A DNA stretch of 64,000 nucleotides from Acidobacteriota bacterium. Its GTDB lineage: Bacteria; Acidobacteriota; Vicinamibacteria; Vicinamibacterales; UBA8438. Positions 9,614 to 19,231 of this stretch are shown here, piece after piece. A program made the position numbers and the translations under genes. Numbering within the stretch: position 1 is the stretch's first letter; each line of letters starts with the position of its first letter. The DNA lies in NCBI GenBank assembly GCA_009861545.1, contig VXME01000003.1:28058-92057 (forward strand), in the 5' to 3' direction. The notes under the pieces are model-generated. The model was not told the DNA's origin. It worked only from the letters and a program-made list of their open reading frames with translations, and ran no database searches.

Positions 9614-10035
9614 ATCGCGAGCTGTTGCTCGCCGAGTGGCGGCGATCCGTCCGGGGGCTGGAGGCAGCCCGACTCCTGGCGCGAGAGGGTTATGCGGAGG
9701 ATGCCGTCTCACGCACGTACTACGTCATTCTCCACGCGGCGAAGGCTGCATTGCTGGTGCACGATGTGACCGTGGACAGCCACGCCGCACTTCGCCGCCT
9801 GTTCGGCGAGCACTTGGTCCGTGCCGGCAGAATCGAACGGGAGTGGTCAGCTCAACTACGCGTCGGCCTCGAAGACCGGCTCGCCGCCGACTATGACCCG
9901 GTCCATGTTGTCGCCGCGCAAGACGCTCTACAGGAGGTCGAACGCGCAGCGGCGTTCGTAGCGCGTATTCGCAGCTATCTGCTCGACAACGCGTTGACGG
10001 ACTCGGATTTGGAATCTGTAATCGTGAATCCCTGA
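9610..10035 (+). CDS. HEPN-domain RNase toxin candidate
   Basis: This is a 141-aa all-helical protein. The segment RTYYVILH fits the Rx4-6H catalytic signature of HEPN ribonucleases, and the first half (EAARLLAREGYAEDAVSRTYY) matches the usual HEPN helix pair. GTG at 9610 overlaps the TGA of the upstream MNT gene (GTGA), indicating translational coupling. By family knowledge this is the toxin of an MNT/HEPN module that cleaves RNA unless modified by its partner. The MNT-first order is common. Confidence 0.8.
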   Translation: MNRELLLAEWRRSVRGLEAARLLAREGYAEDAVSRTYYVILHAAKAALLVHDVTVDSHAALRRLFGEHLVRAGRIEREWSAQLRVGLEDRLAADYDPVHVVAAQDALQEVERAAAFVARIRSYLLDNALTDSDLESVIVNP

Positions 10036-10227
10036 CACACGGCTCCCGGGGCCCTCCGGGTCACTCCTCGAAGACCGCGCTTGACAACAGAATTGCTTGC
10101 ATGCAGTCCTGATGGCAACGAATCTGTTGGTAGACGTGATGGCGGGTTTGGCGCTCGACTGCCTCGCCGCGCCCGGGCCAGACAATGCGGGGCTGGGGAC
10201 GGGCGCGGGTTGCGCCATCTCTCGGCG

Positions 10228-10513
10228 TCAGGGAATCACATCGTCGACGACGATCCGTGCGTCGGGACGCGCGAGCGGCGCGACCTTGTCGCCGGCTGCG
10301 GCAGTCGGCGACGAGATCCATGCCGGTCGTGTGGCCGACTCCCTCCGGTGTCCTGGCGTTCAGGTCTCCGTCGATGAGTTCCAGCTTGGCGTCAGGCTCG
10401 AACGCACCGGCTTCTACGGCACGGTCGTACTCGACCCGGCTCAGGCGGTAGTGACAGATGGGCACGTCCGACGCTGTGGGTCTCGTGGCGGCGCCTCTAT
10501 CGTAGCGCGGCAA
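10228..10513 (-). pseudogene. Collapsed Uma2-family endonuclease remnant
   Basis: Reading leftward from a TTG at 10513, the frame gives YRLSRVEYDRAVEAGAFEPD then KLELIDGDL and PEGVGHTTGMDL, a clear Uma2 N-terminus. The frame then shifts. The next frame reads GDKVAPLARPDARIVVDDVI followed by a proline and a stop at 10228, which is how Uma2 proteins end. About 100 residues of the middle, including the catalytic PD-(D/E)xK core, are absent, so this is an internally deleted and frameshifted gene. The remaining non-coding sequence from 10036 to 10654 shows nothing else that I recognise. Confidence 0.65.
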
Positions 10514-10654
10514 CCGGTCTCGACCGCGCAGACTCGATCATCAAGACCCTGAATGCGATCCTGGACCGCACGGAAGGGGCTCACGTGATCGACTATACCG
10601 CCGAGCAGCGCTCAGCGGTCAGTCGAATCAGTCCGGGTGCGGTGCGCCGGCACC

Positions 10655-12829
10655 TCACTCCGGAAGCGCGAACACGTGCAGCGCGTTGCCGGTCTGCGGG
10701 TGGTGAACGTCGGGCGCCAGGGCGCGCGGGGCCGCCCGCGGGCTGCCGCCGCCGAGGCCGGTCGCCACGGCGATGTACTGCCTGCCGTCCACGGCGAACG
10801 AGATCGGAAAGCCCTGCACGGACGTGCCCAGCCGGGCCTGCCACAGCACCTCGCCCGTCCGCACGTCGAACGCCCGGAACCTGCGGTCGAGGTCCCCGGC
10901 GAATGCCAGATCGCCGGCCGTCGACAGCACGCCGGTCAGGAACGGCGCCCGCTGCTCGACGCTCCAGACTTCCTCCAGGGTATCGGCGTCGAACGCGGCG
11001 AGCTTGCCGAGCCGGCCCTCCGTATCGGGCATCTCGAAGAAGGGACGCGCGCTCAGGCCCACACCGCCCGAGCCTATCTCGAAGGCGACCTCGCGGGCCG
11101 ACAGCTCCATGCAGGTCTGCGAGAGCGGGAGGATGAGCAGCCCCGAGCCGGGGTGGTAGCTCATCGGGTGCCAGTTCTTGCCGCCGGCAGTGCTGGGGCA
11201 CGCCGGTACCAGTTGCTCGAACTGCGCGTCGGCAATGTCCTGGCGGTAGGTGACGGCGCCGGTCTCCGGGTCGATGTGGTCGAAGACGTTCTGGAAGACG
11301 GTTTCCTTGTGGCCGAGGAACTCGCCGGTCTCCCGATCCAGCTTCCAGAGGATGCCGTGCTTGCCGGCGCTGAAGACTACCTTGCGGTCGTCCAGGTCGA
11401 CGAGCACCCGCTCGAAGACCTCGTCGAGGTCGAGGCTCTCGCCGGGGACGTGCTGGAAGTACCACTCCAGCAAGCCGTCGTCCGGCCGCAGGGCGACCGT
11501 CGCGCTGGTGTAGAGCGCCGGGTCGTGCACGGTCATGCCCCGGCTTATCGCGACCCACGGCTTCGCCTGCGCCACCCCGAAGTAGACCAGGTCGAGCACG
11601 GGATCGTAGCTGCCGGTGATCCAGGTCTCGCCGCCCCCGCGCAGAAAGTTCGGGAGGTTGGCCCAGGTGTTGCCGCCGGGCTCGTCCGAGCGGGCTACGG
11701 TGTTGAACCGCCAGAGCTGCTCGCCGCTCGCCGCGTCGTAGGCGCTGATGAAGCAACCCTCGCGGGTGAACTGGCCGCAGCCGCCGAGTCCCTGCACGAT
11801 CTTGCCGCCGACGATGACCGGTCCGCTGGTGTTGCGGAAGCCCTGGGCGTCGTCGGCGATGCGGGTGGTCCAGACCTCCGCGCCGGTGCGCGCGTCGAGC
11901 GCGATCAGCCGCGCGTCGGCCGTCGCCAGGAAGAGCTTGTCCTGGTAGATGGCGAGGTTGCGGCTCGAGCTGGCGAGCTGGCCTTCCTCGACGCTCACCT
12001 CGTGCTCCCAGATCAAGTCGCCGGTGCGTACGTCGAGCGCCTGCACCACCGGGCCGAAGTTGGCGAAGTAGAGCACGCCGTCGTGCGCGATCGGCGAGGG
12101 CGCGTTGCGTCCGCCCTCGTTCATGGCCCACATCCACTGCAGCTCGAGTTCGCCGACGTTGTCCCGCGTGATCGAGGTGAGCGGGCTGTGGCTCCAGGCC
12201 TGGTAGTTCCGCCGCACCATCAGCCAGTCGCCCGGAGGCGTGTCGCGCAGCAACTCGTCGGTCACCGGCGTGAAGTTCTCCACCTCGCCCGCCACGGTCA
12301 CGCCGCCCGCCACGGCGGCCGCCGCCGTGCGCGTGTCGGGCCGCCGCGCCCGGCCCTGGGCCGCCGCGGTAATCGTCGGCGCGGCTGTTTCCCCTGTCGC
12401 TACCGCGCCGATCGTGACGTCGGTGGCCGCCGTCAGCGCCTGGTCCCCCGCCGGCGCGCCGTTCGCCTGCAGCAGGTAGGCGACGATATCGACATAGGTC
12501 TGGTCCCCGAGGCGGCCCGGCCGGTCGGGGGGCATCGTTAGCCGGATGCGCTCGACGAGATCCTGCGGGGTAAGGTCTCCCCAGAAGTTCAGGAAGTTGG
12601 GGCCGGCCAGCGGCGGGGACTCGAAGTTGCCCCGCAGGTCGGTCCGATGGCAGATGGCGCAGCTCCGCGTGTAGTCGGCGCGGCCGTTCTCGGCCTGCTC
12701 CGCGGTATGGATGCCGTCCTGCGCGGGCTGCCCGGCTGCGAGGGCGGCCGGGGCGGTGAGACCGCCGGCGACGCACAGTGCGGCCGTCGCTATGAGCAGG
12801 CGTCGGTGCGAGTCTTGCGCTGAGATCAT
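10655..12829 (-). CDS. PQQ-dependent dehydrogenase fused to N-terminal cytochrome c
   Basis: The protein has 724 aa with a signal peptide (residues 1-33). The cytochrome c domain at about 45-120 has CAICH (C57, C60, H61) and a distal methionine in [11 protein letters not shown] low-complexity Ala/Thr linker (about 125-175) leads into the quinoprotein propeller ([20 protein letters not shown], blade motifs [39 protein letters not shown]). The heme can take electrons from PQQ directly. In type II quinohemoproteins the heme domain is usually C-terminal, so the N-terminal position here is less common. The substrate is probably an alcohol, but this is not determinable. Confidence 0.88.
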   Translation of the reverse strand: MISAQDSHRRLLIATAALCVAGGLTAPAALAAGQPAQDGIHTAEQAENGRADYTRSCAICHRTDLRGNFESPPLAGPNFLNFWGDLTPQDLVERIRLTMPPDRPGRLGDQTYVDIVAYLLQANGAPAGDQALTAATDVTIGAVATGETAAPTITAAAQGRARRPDTRTAAAAVAGGVTVAGEVENFTPVTDELLRDTPPGDWLMVRRNYQAWSHSPLTSITRDNVGELELQWMWAMNEGGRNAPSPIAHDGVLYFANFGPVVQALDVRTGDLIWEHEVSVEEGQLASSSRNLAIYQDKLFLATADARLIALDARTGAEVWTTRIADDAQGFRNTSGPVIVGGKIVQGLGGCGQFTREGCFISAYDAASGEQLWRFNTVARSDEPGGNTWANLPNFLRGGGETWITGSYDPVLDLVYFGVAQAKPWVAISRGMTVHDPALYTSATVALRPDDGLLEWYFQHVPGESLDLDEVFERVLVDLDDRKVVFSAGKHGILWKLDRETGEFLGHKETVFQNVFDHIDPETGAVTYRQDIADAQFEQLVPACPSTAGGKNWHPMSYHPGSGLLILPLSQTCMELSAREVAFEIGSGGVGLSARPFFEMPDTEGRLGKLAAFDADTLEEVWSVEQRAPFLTGVLSTAGDLAFAGDLDRRFRAFDVRTGEVLWQARLGTSVQGFPISFAVDGRQYIAVATGLGGGSPRAAPRALAPDVHHPQTGNALHVFALPE

Positions 12830-12946
12830 CTCTTTAGTTCCTTCCCTTACTGCCGCCCGCGGTGGTCGTTACCGCCGAGGATTCCAACGCTTTCCCCTCG
12901 AAGCCGCACTGGCCGGCCCACGCTCTTGCCGCCCGCAACCGCTCCG

Positions 12947-13465
12947 CTACGAGTAGATCATGAACTCCAGGAGGTTGCCGTCCGGGTCGCGAACGTAGCG
13001 GCTCATTCCACGCACCGTCCCGAGGGCGCGTCCGCCGTCCCGCATGCCCGAGCCGATGATCTCGGCCCCCGCTCGATCCAGGGCGGCCATCAGCGATTCC
13101 TCCGAGCCAGACCATACGAAGCAGAAGTCGCCGCACGGCGGCGTCGCGGCGGGCGCCCGCAGCGACGCGGGGGTTGCCCTTTGCCACGACGCCGGCCGGT
13201 GGAAGTTGATCTTCTGGTCGCCGAAATGGACCGAGACCCTGCCGGCGGTCTCCATCACGTGCACGCCGAGGGCCCGATAGAACGTGATCATCTCCTCCGT
13301 GTTCTGCATCGGGACGGCGACGTGATCGAAGCTGCTGATCGCACCTTCCTGTGCGCGCACGCCCGAGCCGCCGGCTGGGGAGGCGGAAGCCGCGACGGTC
13401 GTGCCGGCAACGAGCCGCTCGAGGAACTTTCGGCGACCGTGGCGTTGTCGGGTCGGCTGCACCAT
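12947..13465 (-). CDS. Tat-exported VOC (glyoxalase-fold) protein
   Basis: The protein has 172 aa. A twin-arginine-like leader (GRRKFLERLVAGTTVAAS) precedes one VOC module: FDHVAVPMQNTEEMITFYRA at the start and RYVRDPDGNLLEFMIYS at the end. The end block is the classic bleomycin-resistance/glyoxalase/dioxygenase motif with the metal-ligand Glu. Members bind a metal and do isomerase, dioxygenase or sequestration chemistry; the specific role is unknown. The ATG at 13465 has GGGAGA about 8 nt upstream; ATG 13480 is an alternative. It lies just downstream of the ankyrin gene on the same strand. Confidence 0.8.
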   Translation of the reverse strand: MVQPTRQRHGRRKFLERLVAGTTVAASASPAGGSGVRAQEGAISSFDHVAVPMQNTEEMITFYRALGVHVMETAGRVSVHFGDQKINFHRPASWQRATPASLRAPAATPPCGDFCFVWSGSEESLMAALDRAGAEIIGSGMRDGGRALGTVRGMSRYVRDPDGNLLEFMIYS

Positions 13466-13572
13466 CTCCACGTCTCCCATGAACAAAGCAGCCCGTGGCC
13501 AAGCCACGGGCTGGTAGACGAAACGGTCAAGAAGGGTGCGACGCTTGGTCTTCTGCGGCGCAGATTCCCGGC

Positions 13573-15108
13573 TCAGCGCGCCCCCAATCCGTGAAGGAGA
13601 TCCCCTGTTGCCCGAGTTGCCTCGTCACTGACCTCCGGGCGGCGGCGGGCGAACCTCGTGAGCGGCGTCTGGCCGCGTCTGTTCTCCGCGTTCACGTTGG
13701 CGCCGCTTTCCGTCAGGAACGCCACGACGCCGGGGAAGCCCTTGTCGACGACGTAGTGCAGCGCGGTGTTGCCGTCCTCGTCGACGGCGTTGACGTCGCT
13801 ACCCGCCTCGGCCGCCATCCTGACTGCTTCCAGCGTGCGGCGTTCGTCGTACAGTTCGTGCTGTGCCGCCGGAAGGCGGATCAAGGCACGGTCCCGGCGG
13901 TCCCACGTCCCGTACCGCCAGCCGGCGCCCGCCGCCAGCGATACCGGTGTCCAGCCGTTCTTCAGCGGCAGCGCGGCATCGGCGCCTGCGTCCAGCAGGA
14001 CGCGCATGATCTCGATCTCGATGAACTTCGCCGCCAGGGCGAAGGGGGTCGCGCCGAGCAGGTGCTCGCCCAGATACAGGACCTGCCCGTTGCGTGCGAC
14101 CCGTGTGCCTTGCGTGATCTGGGCGTTCGGACTGGCGCCGTGGTCCAGGAGCGCTTCGACGACCTTCAGGTCGCCCTGCAGCACGGCGGCATGCAACGCG
14201 GCATAGCCGACGATGGCGGCATTCGGGTTCGCACCCCGGTCCAGCAGTAACCGCGCCAGCGCTCCGTGGCCGCTGTGCGTCGCCACGACCAGCGCGCTGG
14301 CGCCGTCCGGGCCCGTGTCGTTGACGTCGGCCCCCGCGGCCAGCAGGAGATCCGCCGACTCGACGTCGCCCACCCTTGCCGCAAACAGCAACGGCGTGAA
14401 ACCTCCGATGTCGGTCTCTTCCGCATCGCTCCCGAGGCTTCGGCTGCGCTCGCCGTACCGGAGGTCCGACTGCAGGCGGCGGCTGATCACCTCGCGCCTG
14501 ATGCGCGATCGCGCGTTGGGGTCGGCCCCGTGATCGAGCAGGAGCCGCACGACGGCCGGGTGGCGTTGCGCGGTGGCCCACATCAACGCGGTCTGGCTCT
14601 CCGACGCCTCCCGGGCATCCACTTCCACGCCGCGGCTCAGGAGCGCGTTGACGGCGTCCACGCTCCCGGTGCGCGCACAGGCCATCAGCGCGGTCTCCCC
14701 GGTAGTCAGGGTCGCCCGCGCGTCGGCGCGGGCCGCCAGCAGCCGCTCCACCATCGGCCCGCTCGCGTTCGCGCAGGCGAGCCAGAGAGGCGTGACCTCG
14801 TAGGCGTTGGCGGCGTCGACGCCGGCGCCAGCGCGGATGAGCAACTCCGCGGTCTCGTGGTCGTCCCAGTAGACGGCCCAGTGAAGCGCCGTCGCACCGT
14901 CCCCCTGGGTGGCATTCACGTCGGCCCGGTCTGCCAGCAAGGCAGGCAAGGCTTCCCATCTCTGCGCCTTGACGGCCTCCACGAGGCGCAGGTCGTCGCT
15001 CGCGGCCTGGAGGAGACCCCCGCCGCTCAGGGTGACGAGACCGGCGACGGCCGCCAGCCGGTATGTCCACGAGCGGCCCCGCCACCGGATGCGCTTGCGC
15101 GTCGTCAT
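13573..15108 (-). CDS. Secreted ankyrin-repeat protein
   Basis: The 511-aa protein has an N-terminal signal or anchor segment (hydrophobic residues about 18-38). About ten ankyrin repeats follow (for example DGATALHWAVYWDDHETAEL, TPLWLACANASGP, GNTALHYVVDKGFPG). An insertion between repeats (RREVISRRLQSDLRYGERSR) breaks the array. It is the last gene of a minus-strand series DUF1592 - DUF1552 - ankyrin, suggesting co-expression and a shared envelope role; the partners bound by the repeats are unknown. A GTG at 15120 is an alternative start. It resembles the second ankyrin protein at 45924-47555 in architecture. Confidence 0.85.
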   Translation of the reverse strand: MTTRKRIRWRGRSWTYRLAAVAGLVTLSGGGLLQAASDDLRLVEAVKAQRWEALPALLADRADVNATQGDGATALHWAVYWDDHETAELLIRAGAGVDAANAYEVTPLWLACANASGPMVERLLAARADARATLTTGETALMACARTGSVDAVNALLSRGVEVDAREASESQTALMWATAQRHPAVVRLLLDHGADPNARSRIRREVISRRLQSDLRYGERSRSLGSDAEETDIGGFTPLLFAARVGDVESADLLLAAGADVNDTGPDGASALVVATHSGHGALARLLLDRGANPNAAIVGYAALHAAVLQGDLKVVEALLDHGASPNAQITQGTRVARNGQVLYLGEHLLGATPFALAAKFIEIEIMRVLLDAGADAALPLKNGWTPVSLAAGAGWRYGTWDRRDRALIRLPAAQHELYDERRTLEAVRMAAEAGSDVNAVDEDGNTALHYVVDKGFPGVVAFLTESGANVNAENRRGQTPLTRFARRRPEVSDEATRATGDLLHGLGAR

Positions 15109-15118
15109 CGTCCTTCTC

Positions 15119-15156
15119 ACTGTTCAGGCGTTCGACCACTGTTCAGGCGTTCGACC
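15119..15156. repeat. Perfect 19-bp tandem duplication
   Basis: Two abutting copies of ACTGTTCAGGCGTTCGACC lie between the DUF1552 stop and the ankyrin start, overlapping the possible upstream GTG start. Two copies only; no longer array. Confidence 0.85.
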
Positions 15157-15206
15157 AGCGGTCCCAGGAGCCCCTGTACGGGCTCCCGGGTCGGTTCGCG
15201 TTCGAG

Positions 15207-16577
15207 TCAGACCCCGACCAGGCGCTCGCGTCTTGGCCCGGCAGAGATCCGCGGCAGCCCGCCGGTGCTGTTGCTCACCCGCTCCACCGGCATGCCGAAC
15301 TTGTCCAGCAGCGCGACGTGCAGGTTCGCCAGCGGCGCACCGTCCGGATACACGAGGTGTTGGCCGCCCTTGATCTGCCCGCCTCCGCCGCCCGCCAGAA
15401 GGATCGGCAGGTTCCGCGGCGAATGGGCGTTGCTGTCGCTGAACCCGGCGCCGTAGACGATCGTGACGTGGTCGAGCAACGACCCGTCACCGTCCGGCGT
15501 CGATCGCAACTTCTCGAGGAACGACGCGAACAGCGACATGTGATAGGTCTGGATCTTCGTCAGCTTTGCCAGCGTCTCCGGGATGTTCTTGTGATGCGAG
15601 AGCGGATGATGCGCCTCGAACACCCCGGCTTCCGGGTAGGTCCGGCCGCTCAGCTCGTGGCCGATCATGAAGGTGATGACCCGCGTCCGGTCCGACTGGT
15701 AGGCCAGCAACTGCAGGTCGTACATCAGCGCCGCGTGCTCGGCGAAGCTCGCCGGGACGCCCAGCGGCCGCGTCGCCGTCGGCGCATCCTCGTCGTCCTG
15801 CCGCCCCGCCAGCTCGATGCGCCGCTCGACGTCGCGGACCGCATCGAGGTACGCGCCGACCTTGACGCGGTCGCTCGGACCGAGGCGCCGCGACAGCCGC
15901 GCCACGTCCTCGCTCACCGCGTCGAGAATGCTGCGCTGCTCGCGCATGCGGGCCCGGCGCACTGCCGGATCCGTGCTCTCGGTGTCGCCGAACAACCGTT
16001 CGAAGACCGCCCGCGGATTGTGCTCCATGGGCAGCGGGGTCGACGCGCTGCGCCACGAGACCGTGTACGAGAACGAGCAACTGAGGTCGCCGCTGCACGA
16101 GCCCGCGAAGTTGGCGCCCTCCAGGCCGATCTCGAGCGATGCCAGCGGGGTGTGCTGCCGCAGCTCGTCCGCCAGCCGCTGATCCAGCGAGAGGACCGCC
16201 TTCCGGTTCCAGGCCTCCGGCCGGTCCGGCATCTCGGCCGTCAGGAACCAGGTCGAGGCGCGGGCATGCGGCCCGCGGCCCGTTCCCCGCGGCGTCTCGA
16301 GCCCCGACAGCACGGTCAGCCGGTCGCGAAACGGCGCCAGCGGCTGCAGAATCGGTGTGAGCTCGAAGCCGGCCCCCGCGGTCGCCGGCGTCCAGTTCTG
16401 CATCACCATGCCGTTCGGCACGTAGACGGCGCCGAACCGCAGCGCCGGTTTCGCCGCCGATCTGCCCAGCGCGGTCAGCGCCGGCACCATGCCGTCCAGC
16501 AACGGCAGGGCCAGGGTGGCGCCGATGCCCCGCAGGACCGTTCGCCGAGGGATCGCCTTCTTGGTAACGAACATCAT
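15207..16577 (-). CDS. DUF1552 exported protein
   Basis: The protein has 456 aa with a leader containing PRRTVLRGIGATLALPLLD, the standard start of DUF1552 proteins. Further family blocks are AVYVPNGMVMQNWTP, LSGLETP, SCSFSYTVSW with NPRAVFERLFG, and YGAGFSDSNAHSPRNLPILL near the end. Function is unknown; the family is related to sulfatase-like DUF1501. Its start overlaps the stop of the upstream DUF1592 gene by 4 nt (ATGA), so the two are translationally coupled. This pairing is a recognised signature in Planctomycetes, Verrucomicrobia and Acidobacteriota. Confidence 0.9.
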   Translation of the reverse strand: MMFVTKKAIPRRTVLRGIGATLALPLLDGMVPALTALGRSAAKPALRFGAVYVPNGMVMQNWTPATAGAGFELTPILQPLAPFRDRLTVLSGLETPRGTGRGPHARASTWFLTAEMPDRPEAWNRKAVLSLDQRLADELRQHTPLASLEIGLEGANFAGSCSGDLSCSFSYTVSWRSASTPLPMEHNPRAVFERLFGDTESTDPAVRRARMREQRSILDAVSEDVARLSRRLGPSDRVKVGAYLDAVRDVERRIELAGRQDDEDAPTATRPLGVPASFAEHAALMYDLQLLAYQSDRTRVITFMIGHELSGRTYPEAGVFEAHHPLSHHKNIPETLAKLTKIQTYHMSLFASFLEKLRSTPDGDGSLLDHVTIVYGAGFSDSNAHSPRNLPILLAGGGGGQIKGGQHLVYPDGAPLANLHVALLDKFGMPVERVSNSTGGLPRISAGPRRERLVGV

Positions 16578-19039
16578 GACTCCGACCTCCTCATCTGGAA
16601 CGGCATGCTCTCGACGAGCTCGAGAATGATGGACGACCAGCGGTAGTCGTCGTCCGCCGCCGCCGCGACGATCCGCCGGATGGCCGGCTGATCGGTGTAT
16701 TCGACGCCGCGCCCAAGCGCGTACGTCAGCAGCTTCTCCGTGACGGTTCGCATCACGCTGACTTCGTTGCGCAACAACGCGTCCCGCAAGCTCGCGGCCC
16801 CTTCCACGACGCTCCCGTCGACGAGCGTGCCCGACGCGTCGATGGGCGTGCCGGCCTCGCTCGTGGTCCGCCAGCGCCCGATCGCGTCGAAGTTCTCGAG
16901 CGCGAAGCCCGGCGGGTCCATCATCCGATGGCACGCCGCGCACGCCGGATTCGCCCGGTGCTGTTCCATCTGCTCTCGGATCGACAGTGCCGCACGCCCG
17001 CGGAGGTCCTCCTCCAGGGACGGCACGTCGGGAGGCGGCGGCGCCGGCGGCATGCCCAGGATGTTGTCGAGCAGCCACTTGCCCCGGAGGACCGGGGAGG
17101 TCCGGGTGGGATAGGCGGTGAGCGTCAGCAGACTGGCGTGTCCCAGCAGACCCGCTCGACCGCCGCCGTCGACCGTCACGCGCCGGAACCGCTCGCCGTA
17201 CACGCCCGGAATGCCGTAGTGGCGCGCCAGGCGCTGGTTCACGAACGTGTAGTCGGCGGTCAGCAGTTCCATCAGGCTGCGGTCTTCGCGCAGTTGGCTT
17301 CGCAGGAACAGCTTCGTTTCCTGCTCCATGTCCGCCCGGAGGTTCTCGTCGAACTCGAAGAACACCTCGAAGTCCGGCTGCACGCCGCCCAGGCGGTCCA
17401 ATTGCAGCCACTGACTCGCGAAGTTGTCGACGAGCGCCGTCGAGCGAGGGTCGGCCAGCATGCGGCGCACCTGCCGCTTGAGCACGGCCGGTTCATGGAG
17501 TCGACCCTCCTCGGCCACGGTGAGCAACTGCTCGTCGGGAATGCTGCTCCACAGGAAGAACGACAACCGGGAGGCCAGCTCCAGGTCGCTGAGGGGATAG
17601 GCCGTCCCGTCCGCGATGTCCACCGGGTCGGCCTCTACCCGGAACAGGAAATCGGGTGCGACCAGCAGGCGCTCGAGCGCCTTCTGCATGGCCCCTTCGA
17701 AACCGTGTTCATCGCGGTTGGACGTGTAGAAGGTCAGCAGCCTCGTGACCTCGTCCTCCGTCACCGGGCGCCGATAGGCCCGCCGCGCGAGCGCGGACAG
17801 AATCTGCCTCGCGCAGGGCTCGTCGTCCGCTCCGCTCGTTGGGCGGCACGTGAAGATCCGTCGCCGGCTCGGCGTGTCGCCGGGCCCCGTTGCGTCGTAC
17901 GGGCCGGTCAGATCCACGCGCTCGACCGCCGCGTTGCCGTAGTAGAAGCCCTCGCCGCTGAGCGAGAAGCCCGACAGGCGCCGTTCGAGGATTCCCGTCG
18001 GCTCCGAGCGGACGTTGGCGAAGGTCACGCCCAGCACACGCGTCCCCGCCTGCGCCGGGAAGCGAACCACCAGGCCCGCGTCCGCGCCGCCTGACAGGTA
18101 GTCCTCCCATTCGGGGTCGCCGCGGATGGTGCCGAAGAACGTGTAGGCCGACGGATAGCCTTTCCGGTCCGCATCCCCGATCGTGAAGCGCTTGACCAGC
18201 GCGCCGTCGAGGCGGACGTCGAGCTGCTGCGGCTTGCCCATCCCGATGATGTAGTCGTAGATCTGGCGACGCAGGCGGATCCGGACCTCGTACTGGCCAT
18301 CGAGCGGGAAGTGGTAGCGGATGGCCATTCCCCCTCGCGACCCGAACGGCAGGTCTTCGCTCATGCGGTCGTCCTGGTACAACAACCGGGGCGTGCTGTA
18401 CGTGGCCGGGGCGAATCCGGGCCCGATCGTCGGGTCGCCCACGGCCAGACGACTGATCCGATTGGCTGCCACGAGGTAGCGCTCGAACAGCGCCGGCGAC
18501 ACCGACAGCACGTCGGCGTTGGTCGCAAAACCCTGCTCGTCCACGTCGTCGGCGGGAAAGAGCAGCGTTTCCTCGTCGACTTCGAGCGCCAGCAGATCGC
18601 GGATCGCGTTGATGTATTCGGCGCTGGTCAGCCGCCTAACGGCGGGTCGGCCCGGATCGGGCCTGGCCGCCGCCGCGCGGTCCAGCTCGGTTTCCAGCCA
18701 CGTGACGAAACCGTCGTAGGTTTCCTCGTCAGGTCGCGGCCGGCCCGCGGGCGGCATCGCCCGGGCGTGCAGCTTGCGGACCACCTTCTCCCAGACCTCG
18801 GCGCCCGCACCCACGTCCGCCACGGTGAGCTCCTCGAAGGACACCGGCACCGTGCCCCGCGCGAGCAGCCTCTCGTTGTGGCAGGCGAGACAGTACCGGC
18901 CGAGGAACGTGGCGTGGGGAGCCGCCGACTCCGCCGGCGCCCGGGAAGGTGGGAGCTGAGGACCGGCGGCTTGCGCGTAGGCGCCGGTCCCGATGAGGAC
19001 CAGCAACCCCGCAGTCCATACGGTGAGGCGCCACGTCAT
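16574..19039 (-). CDS. DUF1587/1592/1588/1585 c-type cytochrome-like envelope protein
   Basis: The 821-aa protein has a signal peptide (residues 1-24). A cytochrome c-like domain with CLACH (C50, C53, H54) follows, then a DUF1587-like segment (RRLTSAEYINAIRDLLAL). A central beta-rich carbohydrate-binding-like region, the DUF1592 helical region (LELASRLSFFLWSSIPDEQLL), DUF1588 with CAACHRMMDPPGFALENFD (a second CxxCH) and C-terminal DUF1585 complete it. The family is proposed to take part in periplasmic redox or polymer degradation, without proof. It is first in the operon. The start is fixed by the signal peptide and a GGAGG just upstream. Confidence 0.9.
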   Translation of the reverse strand: MTWRLTVWTAGLLVLIGTGAYAQAAGPQLPPSRAPAESAAPHATFLGRYCLACHNERLLARGTVPVSFEELTVADVGAGAEVWEKVVRKLHARAMPPAGRPRPDEETYDGFVTWLETELDRAAAARPDPGRPAVRRLTSAEYINAIRDLLALEVDEETLLFPADDVDEQGFATNADVLSVSPALFERYLVAANRISRLAVGDPTIGPGFAPATYSTPRLLYQDDRMSEDLPFGSRGGMAIRYHFPLDGQYEVRIRLRRQIYDYIIGMGKPQQLDVRLDGALVKRFTIGDADRKGYPSAYTFFGTIRGDPEWEDYLSGGADAGLVVRFPAQAGTRVLGVTFANVRSEPTGILERRLSGFSLSGEGFYYGNAAVERVDLTGPYDATGPGDTPSRRRIFTCRPTSGADDEPCARQILSALARRAYRRPVTEDEVTRLLTFYTSNRDEHGFEGAMQKALERLLVAPDFLFRVEADPVDIADGTAYPLSDLELASRLSFFLWSSIPDEQLLTVAEEGRLHEPAVLKRQVRRMLADPRSTALVDNFASQWLQLDRLGGVQPDFEVFFEFDENLRADMEQETKLFLRSQLREDRSLMELLTADYTFVNQRLARHYGIPGVYGERFRRVTVDGGGRAGLLGHASLLTLTAYPTRTSPVLRGKWLLDNILGMPPAPPPPDVPSLEEDLRGRAALSIREQMEQHRANPACAACHRMMDPPGFALENFDAIGRWRTTSEAGTPIDASGTLVDGSVVEGAASLRDALLRNEVSVMRTVTEKLLTYALGRGVEYTDQPAIRRIVAAAADDDYRWSSIILELVESMPFQMRRSES

Positions 19040-19231
19040 CGTAGCCTCCTCTCGCATGCCCGGCGAATCGGGTCCGCGATCGCGCGCGTGCCCCGCCCGG
19101 CCGGACAGCAGAGAAACCGCGTGGCCGGATGCGAATTCCCCCGCGATGATGGGCGAAGGTCGCAGGTCTGTCAAGGCGCGAACGGTCCCGTCTTGATTAC
19201 GGGATCCGCCGGTGATAGCGTCGCTCCCACC

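Noticed and set aside
15119..15156. CRISPR array
   Set aside because: There are only two directly abutting copies without spacers, and no cas genes anywhere in the window.
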